From the NCBI RefSeq assembly GCF_021654115.1, contig NZ_JAIWJF010000003.1, forward strand, positions 124,001 to 188,000: 64,000 bases of DNA, in the 5' to 3' direction. The position numbers and the translations under genes were made by a program. Numbering within the stretch: the first letter of the stretch is position 1; each line of letters begins with the position of its first letter. This DNA is from Furfurilactobacillus milii. GTDB taxonomy: Bacteria; Bacillota; Bacilli; Lactobacillales; Lactobacillaceae. This document shows positions 1 through 6,776 of the stretch, piece after piece. The notes under the pieces are model-generated. The model was not told the DNA's origin and searched no databases. It saw nothing but the letters and a program-made list of their open reading frames with translations.

Positions 1-62
1 TCCGCATGCGTGATTCTTTGACAAACAAAACCATATGAGTTTCCTTCCGTTGAGCGAGTTAT

Positions 63-91
63 TTGGATAGGCTTGAATTATGTGATATTAT
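63..91 (+). promoter_or_regulatory. Predicted sigma-A promoter of the first small gene
   Basis: The -35 TTGGAT (63-68) and -10 TATTAT (86-91) are separated by 17 bp, about 50 nt upstream of the small gene starting at 145. Nothing recognisable precedes it in positions 1-62. This is inferred from the hexamers only. Confidence 0.5.
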
Positions 92-144
92 GAGCAAGCA
101 AAAATAGTTCGCATTACATTACTTAAAGAGAGGGCAGGTTAGCA

Positions 145-366
145 ATGGAGAAAACGTTAAATTATGCTGAGCAGGTACTTGCAGAAGCGCCAGATGGGCA
201 AGATTACGAGTGGAAAACGGAATATACTGGTCATCCCACGATGCTAATGCGTATTCGTCACGTGAACAATTGTGGTTTTGAATTCGAATTATCTCCCGCA
301 GACTTTGCGGCTGGCAAGCGGTGTTATATTCATTTGCACTGTGGTTGGATTGGTTCGAATTATTAG
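145..366 (+). CDS. Small hypothetical protein (73 aa)
   Basis: I do not recognise this 73-residue protein. It has no signal peptide or membrane segment. It is acidic in the first third, and the C-terminal half is rich in aromatic residues and contains three cysteines (in NNCGF, KRCY and LHCGW). A purine-rich Shine-Dalgarno region (GAGAGGGCAGG) lies 6-7 nt before the ATG, a promoter-like pair of hexamers lies upstream, and a strong terminator follows at 421. It is therefore a self-contained monocistronic unit. It could be a conserved lactobacillar protein of unknown function. The coding call rests on translation signals and context rather than homology. Confidence 0.6.
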   Translation: MEKTLNYAEQVLAEAPDGQDYEWKTEYTGHPTMLMRIRHVNNCGFEFELSPADFAAGKRCYIHLHCGWIGSNY

Positions 367-420
367 TTTTAATGGATAGTGAGACTGTTAAATATCGTTT
401 AATTAGATGGTAGACCAAAA

Positions 421-454
421 AACCAATCCTCGTGCTTGAGGATTGGTTTTTTTA
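421..454. terminator. Bidirectional rho-independent terminator
   Basis: A perfect 11-bp stem (AACCAATCCTC / GAGGATTGGTT) with a 6-nt loop is flanked by A and T runs on its two sides. It can serve both the small plus-strand gene ending at 366 and the convergent OsmC gene ending at 485. Confidence 0.9.
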
Positions 455-484
455 TATGGCGTAATACCCGTGTTAATGGCAATT

Positions 485-943
485 TTAGAGAACCGTACTT
501 GCACCATCGTCCCACGCATCGACAAGCGTGAACGTGACGTTATCGCTGCCACGTACTAATTTTGACACAGGGCAGCGACTTTCGGCGAGATCAAACCACG
601 CCTGTGCGGTTTTACGGTCCACTTCTGATTCTGGAATGTAGACGTACACATCGACAAAGAATTGAAGACCGTGCGTATCATGAGCTTGATCAACGTCTAC
701 TCGTACCTTTGTTTGATGCTCGTAACCATCGCGTTTCTCAATGGCCTCAAAAGTGGCGTTCAAACAGGTGGCTAAGGCCATTCCGAGTAGTTGTTCAGGA
801 TTAGTCCCGTTGGTGTCGTCGTTTGTATTCCGAATCTGTAGATCGACACGGTTCTTACCTTGAGCAAACGTGTGACCAGAAACGCCGTCTTCGTTAACAA
901 TTGTCGTATGATATGTTGTCCGTGGTCGTGCGTCTTTTTCCAT
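485..943 (-). CDS. OsmC/Ohr family peroxiredoxin-like protein
   Basis: This 152-residue protein belongs to the OsmC/Ohr family, whose members reduce organic hydroperoxides with two cysteines in the cytoplasm. Both expected cysteines are visible: Cys60 in the helix motif ALATCLNATFEA and Cys124 in ESRCPVSKLV. The length is normal for the family. The ATG at 943 was chosen because GGAGGG sits 7-8 nt before it; an in-frame TTG at 958 lies just upstream of that site. The gene is monocistronic and divergent from malic enzyme, with about 180 bp between them. Substrate (Ohr versus OsmC) cannot be decided from sequence alone, and no OhrR-like regulator is adjacent. Confidence 0.88.
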   Translation of the reverse strand: MEKDARPRTTYHTTIVNEDGVSGHTFAQGKNRVDLQIRNTNDDTNGTNPEQLLGMALATCLNATFEAIEKRDGYEHQTKVRVDVDQAHDTHGLQFFVDVYVYIPESEVDRKTAQAWFDLAESRCPVSKLVRGSDNVTFTLVDAWDDGASTVL

Positions 944-1068
944 TTTATAGCCCTCCAAGCGAATTATATTAACAGTTTCATTCTACAGACTGACCAATAA
1001 AACAACAATCAATTAGCCTTACTGTTATTTTTAGGCCTGTTAAAATGTTTTAAAAAAGTCTATCAATT

Positions 1069-1096
1069 TTGATATTTTTTAAAAGCGGTGTATATT
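1069..1096 (+). promoter_or_regulatory. Predicted malic enzyme promoter with overlapping palindrome
   Basis: TTGATA (1069-1074) and TATATT (1091-1096) are 16 bp apart. A 14-nt perfect palindrome, TATCAATTTTGATA (1061-1074), overlaps the -35 and could be an operator. The regulator is unknown. Confidence 0.6.
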
Positions 1097-1125
1097 AGAG
1101 ACAGAATAAACGAAGGAGCGCACAC

Positions 1126-2274
1126 ATGGCGGATCAATTAGATGACGTATTAAAGTTACATGCTTTACATAATGGGGTTCTTGGCATTGAGTCCGAAATG
1201 GCGGTTAAAAATCGATCGGATTTGGGCAAAGCGTACACACCAGGGGTTGCTACAATTTCAAAGATGTTGGCCAAAGACCCAACTTTGCGGGATCACTATA
1301 CGTTAAGCGGTAAGCTGGTAGCCGTGGTTTCCGACGGTTCGGCCGTTTTAGGTCTTGGCAATATTGGTCCGGCAGGTGCACTACCGGTTATTGAAGGTAA
1401 ATCGTTATTATATAAAGACTTAGCGGGTGTTAATGCTTTGCCATTATCAGTTGCTCAGGTATCCACTGACGAATTCGTCAGCACGATTAAAAACATTGCG
1501 GGTAGTTTTGCAGGTATTCATTTAGAGGACATTGCAGCGCCAAGATGTTTTGAGATTGAAGACCGGTTAAGCAAAGAACTCAACATTCCGGTTTATCATG
1601 ATGATCAAGAAGGGACAGCCATTGTAGTAATGGCTGGTCTTTTGAATGCGGCAAAAGTCGTGAATAAACCATTTAACGATTTGCACATTTTGATTAACGG
1701 AGCCGGGGCATCTGGGATTGCGGTTGCTCGATTGTTGTTTGCTGCTGGTGTGAAACATATTACACTGGCTGACATTCATGGTGTCGTTACGCCTGATGAT
1801 GACCGTTATAACAAATTTCAACGTGGTTTGGCGCGAGAATTGGGCACGCAAACAACTGGCACCACATTGCAAGAGGGCATTAAGGGCCAAGACGTGTTTG
1901 TCGGATTATCTGATGCAAACGTGCTCACCGGTGATGATGTACGCAATATGGCCGATCAGCCGATTATTTTTGGTCTGGCCAACCCAGTGCCTGAGATTGA
2001 TCCAGCAGTTGCCAAAGAGGCCGGTGCAGCAGTTATTGCGACAGGTTCTAGTCAATATCCAAACCAAGTTAATAACATTTTGGTCTTTCCTGGATTATAT
2101 AAGGGGTTACTGGCTAGCGGTCTTAAACACGTCACGTTTGTCTTAGAAGCAACAACGGCTAAGGCCCTCGCTAGCTTAGTTGAACATCCGACAGCGGATC
2201 ATATTGTACCAGGGGTATTCGATGATGGGGTTGTTCAGACGGTTGCCAAGGCAGTTGTCGGTTTTGCGAAATAA
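1126..2274 (+). CDS. mae: NAD-dependent malic enzyme / oxaloacetate decarboxylase
   Basis: This is a 382-residue malic enzyme-type protein. Such enzymes decarboxylate malate, or oxaloacetate in the CitM variant, to pyruvate in the cytoplasm. The catalytic N-terminal domain shows the GKAYTPG segment, SDGSAVLGLGNIG and the metal-binding region YHDDQEGTA. A Rossmann NAD domain follows with INGAGASGIA around residue 190. The length matches the short bacterial class. GAAGGAG lies 7-9 nt before the ATG. The two citrate-lyase accessory genes downstream suggest the CitM-like role of consuming oxaloacetate from citrate cleavage. A terminator separates them from this gene, and no malate or citrate transporter is adjacent, so the physiological substrate remains open. 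Confidence 0.9.
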   Translation: MADQLDDVLKLHALHNGVLGIESEMAVKNRSDLGKAYTPGVATISKMLAKDPTLRDHYTLSGKLVAVVSDGSAVLGLGNIGPAGALPVIEGKSLLYKDLAGVNALPLSVAQVSTDEFVSTIKNIAGSFAGIHLEDIAAPRCFEIEDRLSKELNIPVYHDDQEGTAIVVMAGLLNAAKVVNKPFNDLHILINGAGASGIAVARLLFAAGVKHITLADIHGVVTPDDDRYNKFQRGLARELGTQTTGTTLQEGIKGQDVFVGLSDANVLTGDDVRNMADQPIIFGLANPVPEIDPAVAKEAGAAVIATGSSQYPNQVNNILVFPGLYKGLLASGLKHVTFVLEATTAKALASLVEHPTADHIVPGVFDDGVVQTVAKAVVGFAK

Positions 2275-2329
2275 TTTGTACGGGAAATTCGCTTCTTAAA
2301 AGTTAAAAGATGCATTAAATTTAAAGACC

Positions 2330-2364
2330 GCTATTGGTGCAAAAATCGCTGATAGCAGTTTTTT
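2330..2364 (+). terminator. Rho-independent terminator after malic enzyme
   Basis: GCTATTGGTG (2330-2339) pairs with CGCTGATAGC (2347-2356), partly through G-T wobbles, and is followed by a run of six T. It would separate malic enzyme from citX at the transcript level. Confidence 0.6.
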
Positions 2365-2456
2365 GTTATTGACAAGTATTAATCGGCGAACGAGACAAAA
2401 ATGATGGGTAGGCGTAAACTGTTAACCGTAATTTGAAGAGGAACGGGGAGAAAGTC

Positions 2457-3017
2457 GTGGCAGAAGATATTTTTTCAACTGGTGAACCGCAAACAATCGA
2501 TGACGTATTGGCAAATAAAGATGAGCGTGTGGCGCTCCAGCAAAGTTTAGTTGCCAAATACCCGGGGAGAACAGTGGTGGCTTTAAAAATGAATATTCCC
2601 GGACCAATTAAAAATAATGACGCTTTAGAAAAGTTATTTAAAGCTGGTGAGGGGCAATTGAGAAGCATGATGACTCAACACCAGTATGTCATCATTGATG
2701 ACGAACATTGGGACCGCCCGACAGGCTCAGAGGCGTTTTATGTTGTTGATATGAAAGCTGATCTGGTCAAAAAGTTGGCAGTTTCGTTTGAAGATGATTT
2801 TACGTTAGGTCGTTTGTTTGATGCTGATGTATTGATGGGTAGTGATGGCGGAGCCCGAGCGTTATCGCGGACTAACTTTGGTTTGCCCGCCCGGACCTGT
2901 TTAGTTTGCGGTCGGCCAGCTAAAGATTGTGCTCGTTCCCGTCGTCACAGTGTGACAGAATTGCAGGCACACATTGCTGACATGTATACGGCTTACTTCG
3001 GAGGACAATTGCTATGA
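2457..3017 (+). CDS. citX: CitX: apo-citrate lyase phosphoribosyl-dephospho-CoA transferase
   Basis: This 186-residue protein is recognised as CitX, which transfers the triphosphoribosyl-dephospho-CoA prosthetic group onto the citrate lyase acyl-carrier subunit CitD. Family-like segments include the GSDGGARALSRTNFGLPART stretch and a cysteine-rich CLVCGRPAKDCARSRRH region near the C-terminus. The GTG start at 2457 is preceded by GGGGAG at 6 nt; an in-frame TTG 24 nt upstream has no such site. The stop overlaps the citG start by 4 nt (ATGA), so the two are translationally coupled. The citrate lyase structural genes citCDEF, normally in the same operon, are not present in this window. Confidence 0.85.
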   Translation: MAEDIFSTGEPQTIDDVLANKDERVALQQSLVAKYPGRTVVALKMNIPGPIKNNDALEKLFKAGEGQLRSMMTQHQYVIIDDEHWDRPTGSEAFYVVDMKADLVKKLAVSFEDDFTLGRLFDADVLMGSDGGARALSRTNFGLPARTCLVCGRPAKDCARSRRHSVTELQAHIADMYTAYFGGQLL

Positions 3018-3898
3018 CGCTTGACTTGAGCGCTCAACAGTTGGCGTCAACACTTTCACAAGTAGGTGAAAGGGCGCTTCTTTATGAAGTAGCGGTGAAT
3101 CCAAAGCCTGGCTTAGTCGATCCTGTTTCCGCTGGTCCGCATCCTGATATGACTGTGTTCACCTTCATTGATAGTGCAACTAGTTTACGTGAATATTTGC
3201 ATCAATGCGCGCTTGCGGGTCAGCATTTTGAACAAACGGAAGGTGAATTGCCTGAACTGTTCGGTCAGCTACGATGTTTGGGCCAGCATGCCGAGCAGAC
3301 GATGTTTGAAACGACGAATGGTGTGAACACACATAAAGGTGCGGTTTTTTCATTGGGCGTATTAGTTGCGGCTACGGCACAGCAACTAACTGTTAATGAC
3401 AAATATGCGACAAATGAAGTTATTGTCATTACCAAACAAATGCTTCAAGGATTAACTGAAAATGACTTCAAAAAGATCAAGGCAATTTCCCCGGCGTCGT
3501 TAACAGCCGGGGAACGCCAATTTCTAAAGTATGGTAAGGCTGGTATTCGTGGTGAAGCGGAGGCGGGTTTCCCAACTGTGGTTGAACTAGCATTGCCATT
3601 TTTACGGCAACGTCAGGGAAAAACGATGGAACGTTTGCTTGATACATTAATGCGTATTGCCGGCAACACGGATGATTCAAATTTAATCAAACGGGCTGGT
3701 GACGCAAAAATTACTGATTGGATGCACGTTCAAAGCAATCATTATTTCAAATTAGGTGGCAGTCGAACATCAGCTGGTCAAGTTTTCTTAAAGCAGCTGA
3801 ACGAAATATTTTTGTCACGTAATTTGAGTCTCGGTGGCTCGGCAGATCTGCTTATTTTAACGATTTACTTTGCCCTGTTAGAGGGACAACTTCGTTAA
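3014..3898 (+). CDS. citG: CitG: triphosphoribosyl-dephospho-CoA synthase
   Basis: This 294-residue protein is a CitG-type triphosphoribosyl-dephospho-CoA synthase, which makes the citrate lyase prosthetic-group precursor from ATP and dephospho-CoA. The hallmark segment EVAVNPKPGLVDPVSAGPHPDM is at residues 24-45, followed by the conserved THKGAVFSLG segment near residue 115 and the C-terminal LGGSADLL region. It overlaps citX by 4 nt. The long palindrome immediately downstream may end the transcript. With citX it forms a two-gene accessory unit separated from any visible citrate lyase genes, so it either serves a lyase encoded elsewhere or is a remnant. Confidence 0.9.
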   Translation: MTLDLSAQQLASTLSQVGERALLYEVAVNPKPGLVDPVSAGPHPDMTVFTFIDSATSLREYLHQCALAGQHFEQTEGELPELFGQLRCLGQHAEQTMFETTNGVNTHKGAVFSLGVLVAATAQQLTVNDKYATNEVIVITKQMLQGLTENDFKKIKAISPASLTAGERQFLKYGKAGIRGEAEAGFPTVVELALPFLRQRQGKTMERLLDTLMRIAGNTDDSNLIKRAGDAKITDWMHVQSNHYFKLGGSRTSAGQVFLKQLNEIFLSRNLSLGGSADLLILTIYFALLEGQLR

Positions 3899-3900
3899 GT

Positions 3901-3976
3901 TTGGCAACTATAAAAGGACACAGATCAAGCGATTACAATAATCGTCATTTGATCTGTGTCCTTTTATAGTTGCCAA
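3901..3976. repeat. Long perfect inverted repeat (28-bp arms)
   Basis: Arms at 3901-3928 and 3949-3976 are perfect reverse complements over 28 bp, beginning TTGGCAACTATAAAAGG. The 20-nt centre contains a further hairpin, CGATTA-CAA-TAATCG (3930-3944). The element lies between citG and the convergent minus-strand gene ending at 4000. It has no proper T run after the stem, although the arms contain AAAAGG/CCTTTT. It may act as a bidirectional terminator or be a palindromic intergenic element. Confidence 0.9.
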
Positions 3977-3999
3977 TAACAAAATACTGATAAATACGC

Positions 4000-4263
4000 T
4001 TATCTTTTGCCAAATCGCCATTCCGTCAAACCGTAAACAATGCCGCTAAGCACCGCTAGGCCCAACATTATGTTCATAACTGCAAAAGCACCAAACACAG
4101 CAGCAATCAATACGCCAATCAAAGTGATAATAACGATCCACAGTGCGATAAGCTGAATGGTTGTATTATGTTCTGCATGTAAGCCTTGTTGCGCTCCTAA
4201 AGTGGTACCGGCTCCTGCGGGCGTCGAATCAATAGCTTTTTCAGCATTATTTTTATCTGACAT
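4000..4263 (-). CDS. Small two-helix membrane protein, unknown function
   Basis: This 87-residue protein is not recognised. The first 35 residues are polar and look cytoplasmic or disordered. They are followed by two hydrophobic segments, IQLIALWIVIITLIGVLIAA and NIMLGLAVLSGIVYGL, and a basic tail (RFGKR). The ATG at 4263 is preceded by GGGAG at 8-9 nt; an in-frame ATG 15 nt upstream directly abuts that site and is unlikely. It stands alone between the long palindrome and the DUF3021 gene. It is probably an integral membrane protein; nothing in the sequence points to a specific role. Confidence 0.65.
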   Translation of the reverse strand: MSDKNNAEKAIDSTPAGAGTTLGAQQGLHAEHNTTIQLIALWIVIITLIGVLIAAVFGAFAVMNIMLGLAVLSGIVYGLTEWRFGKR

Positions 4264-4409
4264 GATCCCATCTCCCAAACATATTAAACTATTTGATAAA
4301 AATGATTATATTATTAATTTATTACTATTAACATTCAAAAGCAATCATCTGTTATTCTTCATCCGTTATCAAACTGACACGCCGACAATAGCCTTTTTAT
4401 GGTAGAAAA

Positions 4410-4805
4410 TCACTGTTGCGTCTTTAAGTCGTGATTTACGCTATTGGCTAACCAGCGTGAATACAGCCAGTATCCAAGCCACGAAACAATATACCAAGTG
4501 GCAAAGCCAACAAATGTGAGTGAAATGCTAACCGTCGTCAACGGCATCCAGTGAAAGATGCCGGCAAAGATTAGATAGATAATTGATGTAAACACAATAA
4601 TCAATGCATATTTAATCACTGGTTTGATCGACAACCACTGTAGTAGATTGATAAACGTGAGGCTTAGACAAAATAGCCACACCTCAATAATCAGTTGACG
4701 AACGTGCGGTATTCGTGAAATTAATAGGTTTAAGACGATAAAAAAATTACCAATTGAAAAAGAAGTGAGAAAGCTTTTGAATAAACTCGTCATTTTTTGT
4801 TCCAT
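4410..4805 (-). CDS. DUF3021-type four-helix membrane protein
   Basis: This 131-residue integral membrane protein has four predicted hydrophobic segments (about residues 14-32, 38-58, 65-84 and 92-113). Size, topology and its place directly after a LytTR DNA-binding gene match the DUF3021 partner proteins of Firmicutes. In that arrangement the membrane protein is thought to restrain or tune the LytTR regulator. GGAGG lies 7 nt before the ATG. It is the second gene of a two-gene operon, 23 nt after the regulator. The family call is from topology and neighbourhood, so it is moderately sure; the signal sensed is unknown. Confidence 0.75.
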   Translation of the reverse strand: MEQKMTSLFKSFLTSFSIGNFFIVLNLLISRIPHVRQLIIEVWLFCLSLTFINLLQWLSIKPVIKYALIIVFTSIIYLIFAGIFHWMPLTTVSISLTFVGFATWYIVSWLGYWLYSRWLANSVNHDLKTQQ

Positions 4806-4828
4806 AATGTAACCTCCAAAGCTGTTAT

Positions 4829-5287
4829 TTACTTTTGTGCTTGCAATGTTTTAATGCGTTGGCGTAGTAAAGGGACAAATCGTCGAGAAACAGCGATTTG
4901 CTGACCGTTTTTTAAATGCGCCGTCATTGTTCCAGAAAAAGAAGCTACCAATGAGTCCAAGTACCTTAAATTGATGGTAGCGGACTGCGAGACTACGGCA
5001 AAAAAAGACTGTGTGAGTTTTTCCATCATTTTTGATAGGGCGCCACGAACATGAAAAATGTTGCTTGTTGTCGTGATCGTCAGGTTCTTATTCTGAACCT
5101 CAACAGTGATGATCTCTGAAATTTGAATAATGCTCATCCGGCCGTTTTCGTGAATCGCGATTTGATTGTCACCTTCGTTATATTCGGCAATGTAGCCAAT
5201 CAAGTTAGTGACACTGTCAGTTTGCGCTCGGGCATAAACGACAACGGAAGTGTCGGATTGATCAATTTGTTGATACGTGACTTTCAT
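4829..5287 (-). CDS. LytTR-domain transcriptional regulator
   Basis: This 152-residue protein has a C-terminal LytTR DNA-binding domain (about residues 50-150). It shows the typical order of beta strands, with I(T)VEVQNKNLTITT, FHVRGALSKMMEKL, FFAVSQSATINLRYL and the terminal GQQIAVSRRFVPLLRQRI. No receiver domain is present, so it is the stand-alone type found with DUF3021 membrane proteins. The ATG at 5287 has AGAGGTG 6 nt upstream; the in-frame GTG at 5296 is inside that site. It probably autoregulates through the direct repeats upstream (5353-5382). The divergent neighbour is an SDR dehydrogenase, which could be a second target. Confidence 0.85.
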   Translation of the reverse strand: MKVTYQQIDQSDTSVVVYARAQTDSVTNLIGYIAEYNEGDNQIAIHENGRMSIIQISEIITVEVQNKNLTITTTSNIFHVRGALSKMMEKLTQSFFAVVSQSATINLRYLDSLVASFSGTMTAHLKNGQQIAVSRRFVPLLRQRIKTLQAQK

Positions 5288-5352
5288 ATGAATCACCTCT
5301 ATTTGATGAATTAAGCTTATTAAACGAGCGGCTTAAAAACAATGGTTTGCGC

Positions 5353-5382
5353 GTGAACGGTTCGAAATCTGGTGAAAGCGGT
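5353..5382 (-). promoter_or_regulatory. Possible LytTR direct-repeat operator
   Basis: Read on the minus strand, ACCGCTTTC (5374-5382) and ACCGTTCAC (5353-5361) form two half-sites offset by exactly 21 bp. This is the spacing typical of LytTR-domain binding sites. They sit in the divergent region between the LytTR gene and the SDR gene. The second copy is a poorer match. Confidence 0.4.
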
Positions 5383-5457
5383 AATGAAGTTCAAAAAGGG
5401 TGCATTTTGCCTTACCTGAGCATAGAATAATGTTATCAATTATTAGGAGGAAAGATT

Positions 5458-6201
5458 ATGTCAGAGCGTTTATCAGGTAAGGTCGCCATTGTCACAGGTG
5501 CCGCTGCAGGAATTGGGCAAGCCATTGCTGAGGCCTTTGTTAAAGAAGGAGCCAAAGTTGTTGTGACCGCAGATCATAATGTTGATGGTGGGCAAAAGGT
5601 TGCCAGTAAATTAGGTGATGCAGGCCTGTTTGTTCAGCAGAATGTGGCCAAAGAGGATGATTGGAAAAAGGTTATTTCAGCGGCTGAAGATAAATTCGGG
5701 AAAGTTGACATTGTCGTTAACAATGCCGGTATTGGCGGTAAGAATGGCCCTGTGGAAGATTTATCATTAGCTGACTGGCAACAAGTGATCGATGTAAACC
5801 TTACCGGGAATTTCCTAGGTGTTAAATACGGTATCCAGGCGATGAAGAAGAATGGTGGCGCAGGTTCAATTATCAACATTTCCTCAGTTGCCGGTCTCCG
5901 TGGCTTACCAATGGCAGCGGCTTACTCTTCAAGTAAGGGTGGCACAAGACTGTTGACCAAGGCAGCGGCTCTATCTGCAGCCCATGAAGGATTGAAAGTT
6001 CGAATCAATTCTGTGCATCCAGGTTGGGTTGACACAGCAATCATTCCGGAAGAGGTTCGTGATTCTGTTGTTAAGACAATTCCAATTGGAGAAATGGGAC
6101 AGCCGTCAGACATTGCCAATATCTGTGTTTTCCTGGGCTCTGATGAATCGAAGTATGCTACTGGCGCTGAATTTACAATTGATGGTGGACAAAACGCCTA
6201 A
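5458..6201 (+). CDS. Short-chain dehydrogenase, R-specific alcohol dehydrogenase-like
   Basis: This 247-residue classical SDR resembles the R-specific alcohol dehydrogenase of lactobacilli from end to end. It has the glycine motif TGAAAGIG (13-20), NNAGIGG near 90, catalytic Ser in NISSV, YSSSKGG for the Tyr-Lys pair, and a C-terminal [11 protein letters not shown]. It probably reduces ketones or aldehydes in the cytoplasm. After the second beta strand the sequence reads VVVTADHN. The aspartate occupies the position of the NADP-binding arginine in the known NADPH-dependent enzyme, so NAD(H) use is likely. GGAGG precedes the ATG by 8 nt. It is monocistronic and is followed by a terminator. Confidence 0.85.
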   Translation: MSERLSGKVAIVTGAAAGIGQAIAEAFVKEGAKVVVTADHNVDGGQKVASKLGDAGLFVQQNVAKEDDWKKVISAAEDKFGKVDIVVNNAGIGGKNGPVEDLSLADWQQVIDVNLTGNFLGVKYGIQAMKKNGGAGSIINISSVAGLRGLPMAAAYSSSKGGTRLLTKAAALSAAHEGLKVRINSVHPGWVDTAIIPEEVRDSVVKTIPIGEMGQPSDIANICVFLGSDESKYATGAEFTIDGGQNA

Positions 6202-6225
6202 GTTTATTAAAATAGACCAATTAAG

Positions 6226-6255
6226 CGCTCTCTAAAAAAATAGAGAGCGTTTTTT
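6226..6255 (+). terminator. Rho-independent terminator after the SDR gene
   Basis: A perfect 9-bp stem CGCTCTCTA / TAGAGAGCG with an A6 loop is followed by T6. It lies 25 nt after the SDR stop codon. Confidence 0.92.
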
Positions 6256-6776
6256 CGTGTAGCAATGATTTAGAGATGATTAATGCCAGTGCGCTGAACA
6301 TTGAAATCAACGAATTTTGTTACTAACAATGTTGATTATGAAGACACTGATAAAAGCTTCTTTCCGTGGTCTTGACCACAGATTGTGTAAATACGATGGC
6401 TATGCCCACAAATAGCATATTGTATAATGCATTTTATATTTATGAGTTTGATAGACCACTTTAGATAATTGACATTGTTGCTAAATATTTAGGTGCCGCT
6501 ACGCAAGGAGAAAGCAACGTTTTAAGCGCAGTAGCAGAAGGCACACTTGTCGAATTTTGCTTTTATATGTGTATAGCAATAACCCATTTTAAATGGTGAT
6601 GTGCTGCCTATAATAGTTCTGCACAGCGCCCATTATTGATTGACACATTTTTATTTTCAATTCATATAAAATTGAGGTTTCCGTTTGGTTAAAGGGCTGT
6701 TATACTACACATATGACATGCTTAAACTTTTCTTAATGTTTTAAGCATAATTCAGACAACATGGGAAGTGCTGAGA
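6256..6776. other. Long gene-free leader region upstream of the NlpC/P60 gene
   Basis: I find no credible reading frame in these 521 bp. The region contains a palindrome GTGGTC-TT-GACCAC (6367-6380), a TATAAT hexamer at 6423-6428 with no good -35, and the structured segment at 6493-6544. It also holds a CCATTT-T-AAATGG palindrome (6583-6595), TTGACA near 6640 followed by an AT-rich stretch, and a TATACT at 6700-6705. Just before the gene, ATGCTTAAA pairs with TTTAAGCAT (6719-6749). The transcript start of the hydrolase gene cannot be fixed by eye. Confidence 0.6.
6493..6544 (+). ncRNA. Candidate structured RNA element, class unknown
   Basis: GTGCC (6493-6497) pairs with GGCAC (6540-6544), and directly inside it GCTAC (6498-6502) pairs with GTAGC (6531-6535). 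Together they give a 10-bp stem interrupted by a 4-nt AGAA bulge, closing a purine-rich 28-nt loop (GCAAGGAGAAAGC...). It lies in a non-coding stretch between a TATAAT-like hexamer and the secreted hydrolase gene. It could be part of an unknown cis-regulatory leader or a small RNA. I cannot match it to a riboswitch class. Confidence 0.3.

Noticed and set aside
119-418. A 99-codon minus-strand frame opposite the first small gene
   Set aside because: It has no ribosome binding site, ends in the bidirectional terminator arm region, and is antisense to a gene with better signals.
6493-6544. Identification as a c-di-AMP (ydaO/yuaA) riboswitch before a cell-wall hydrolase
   Set aside because: Gene context fits, but the conserved core elements I remember for that class are not present. 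I keep it only as an unclassified structured element.
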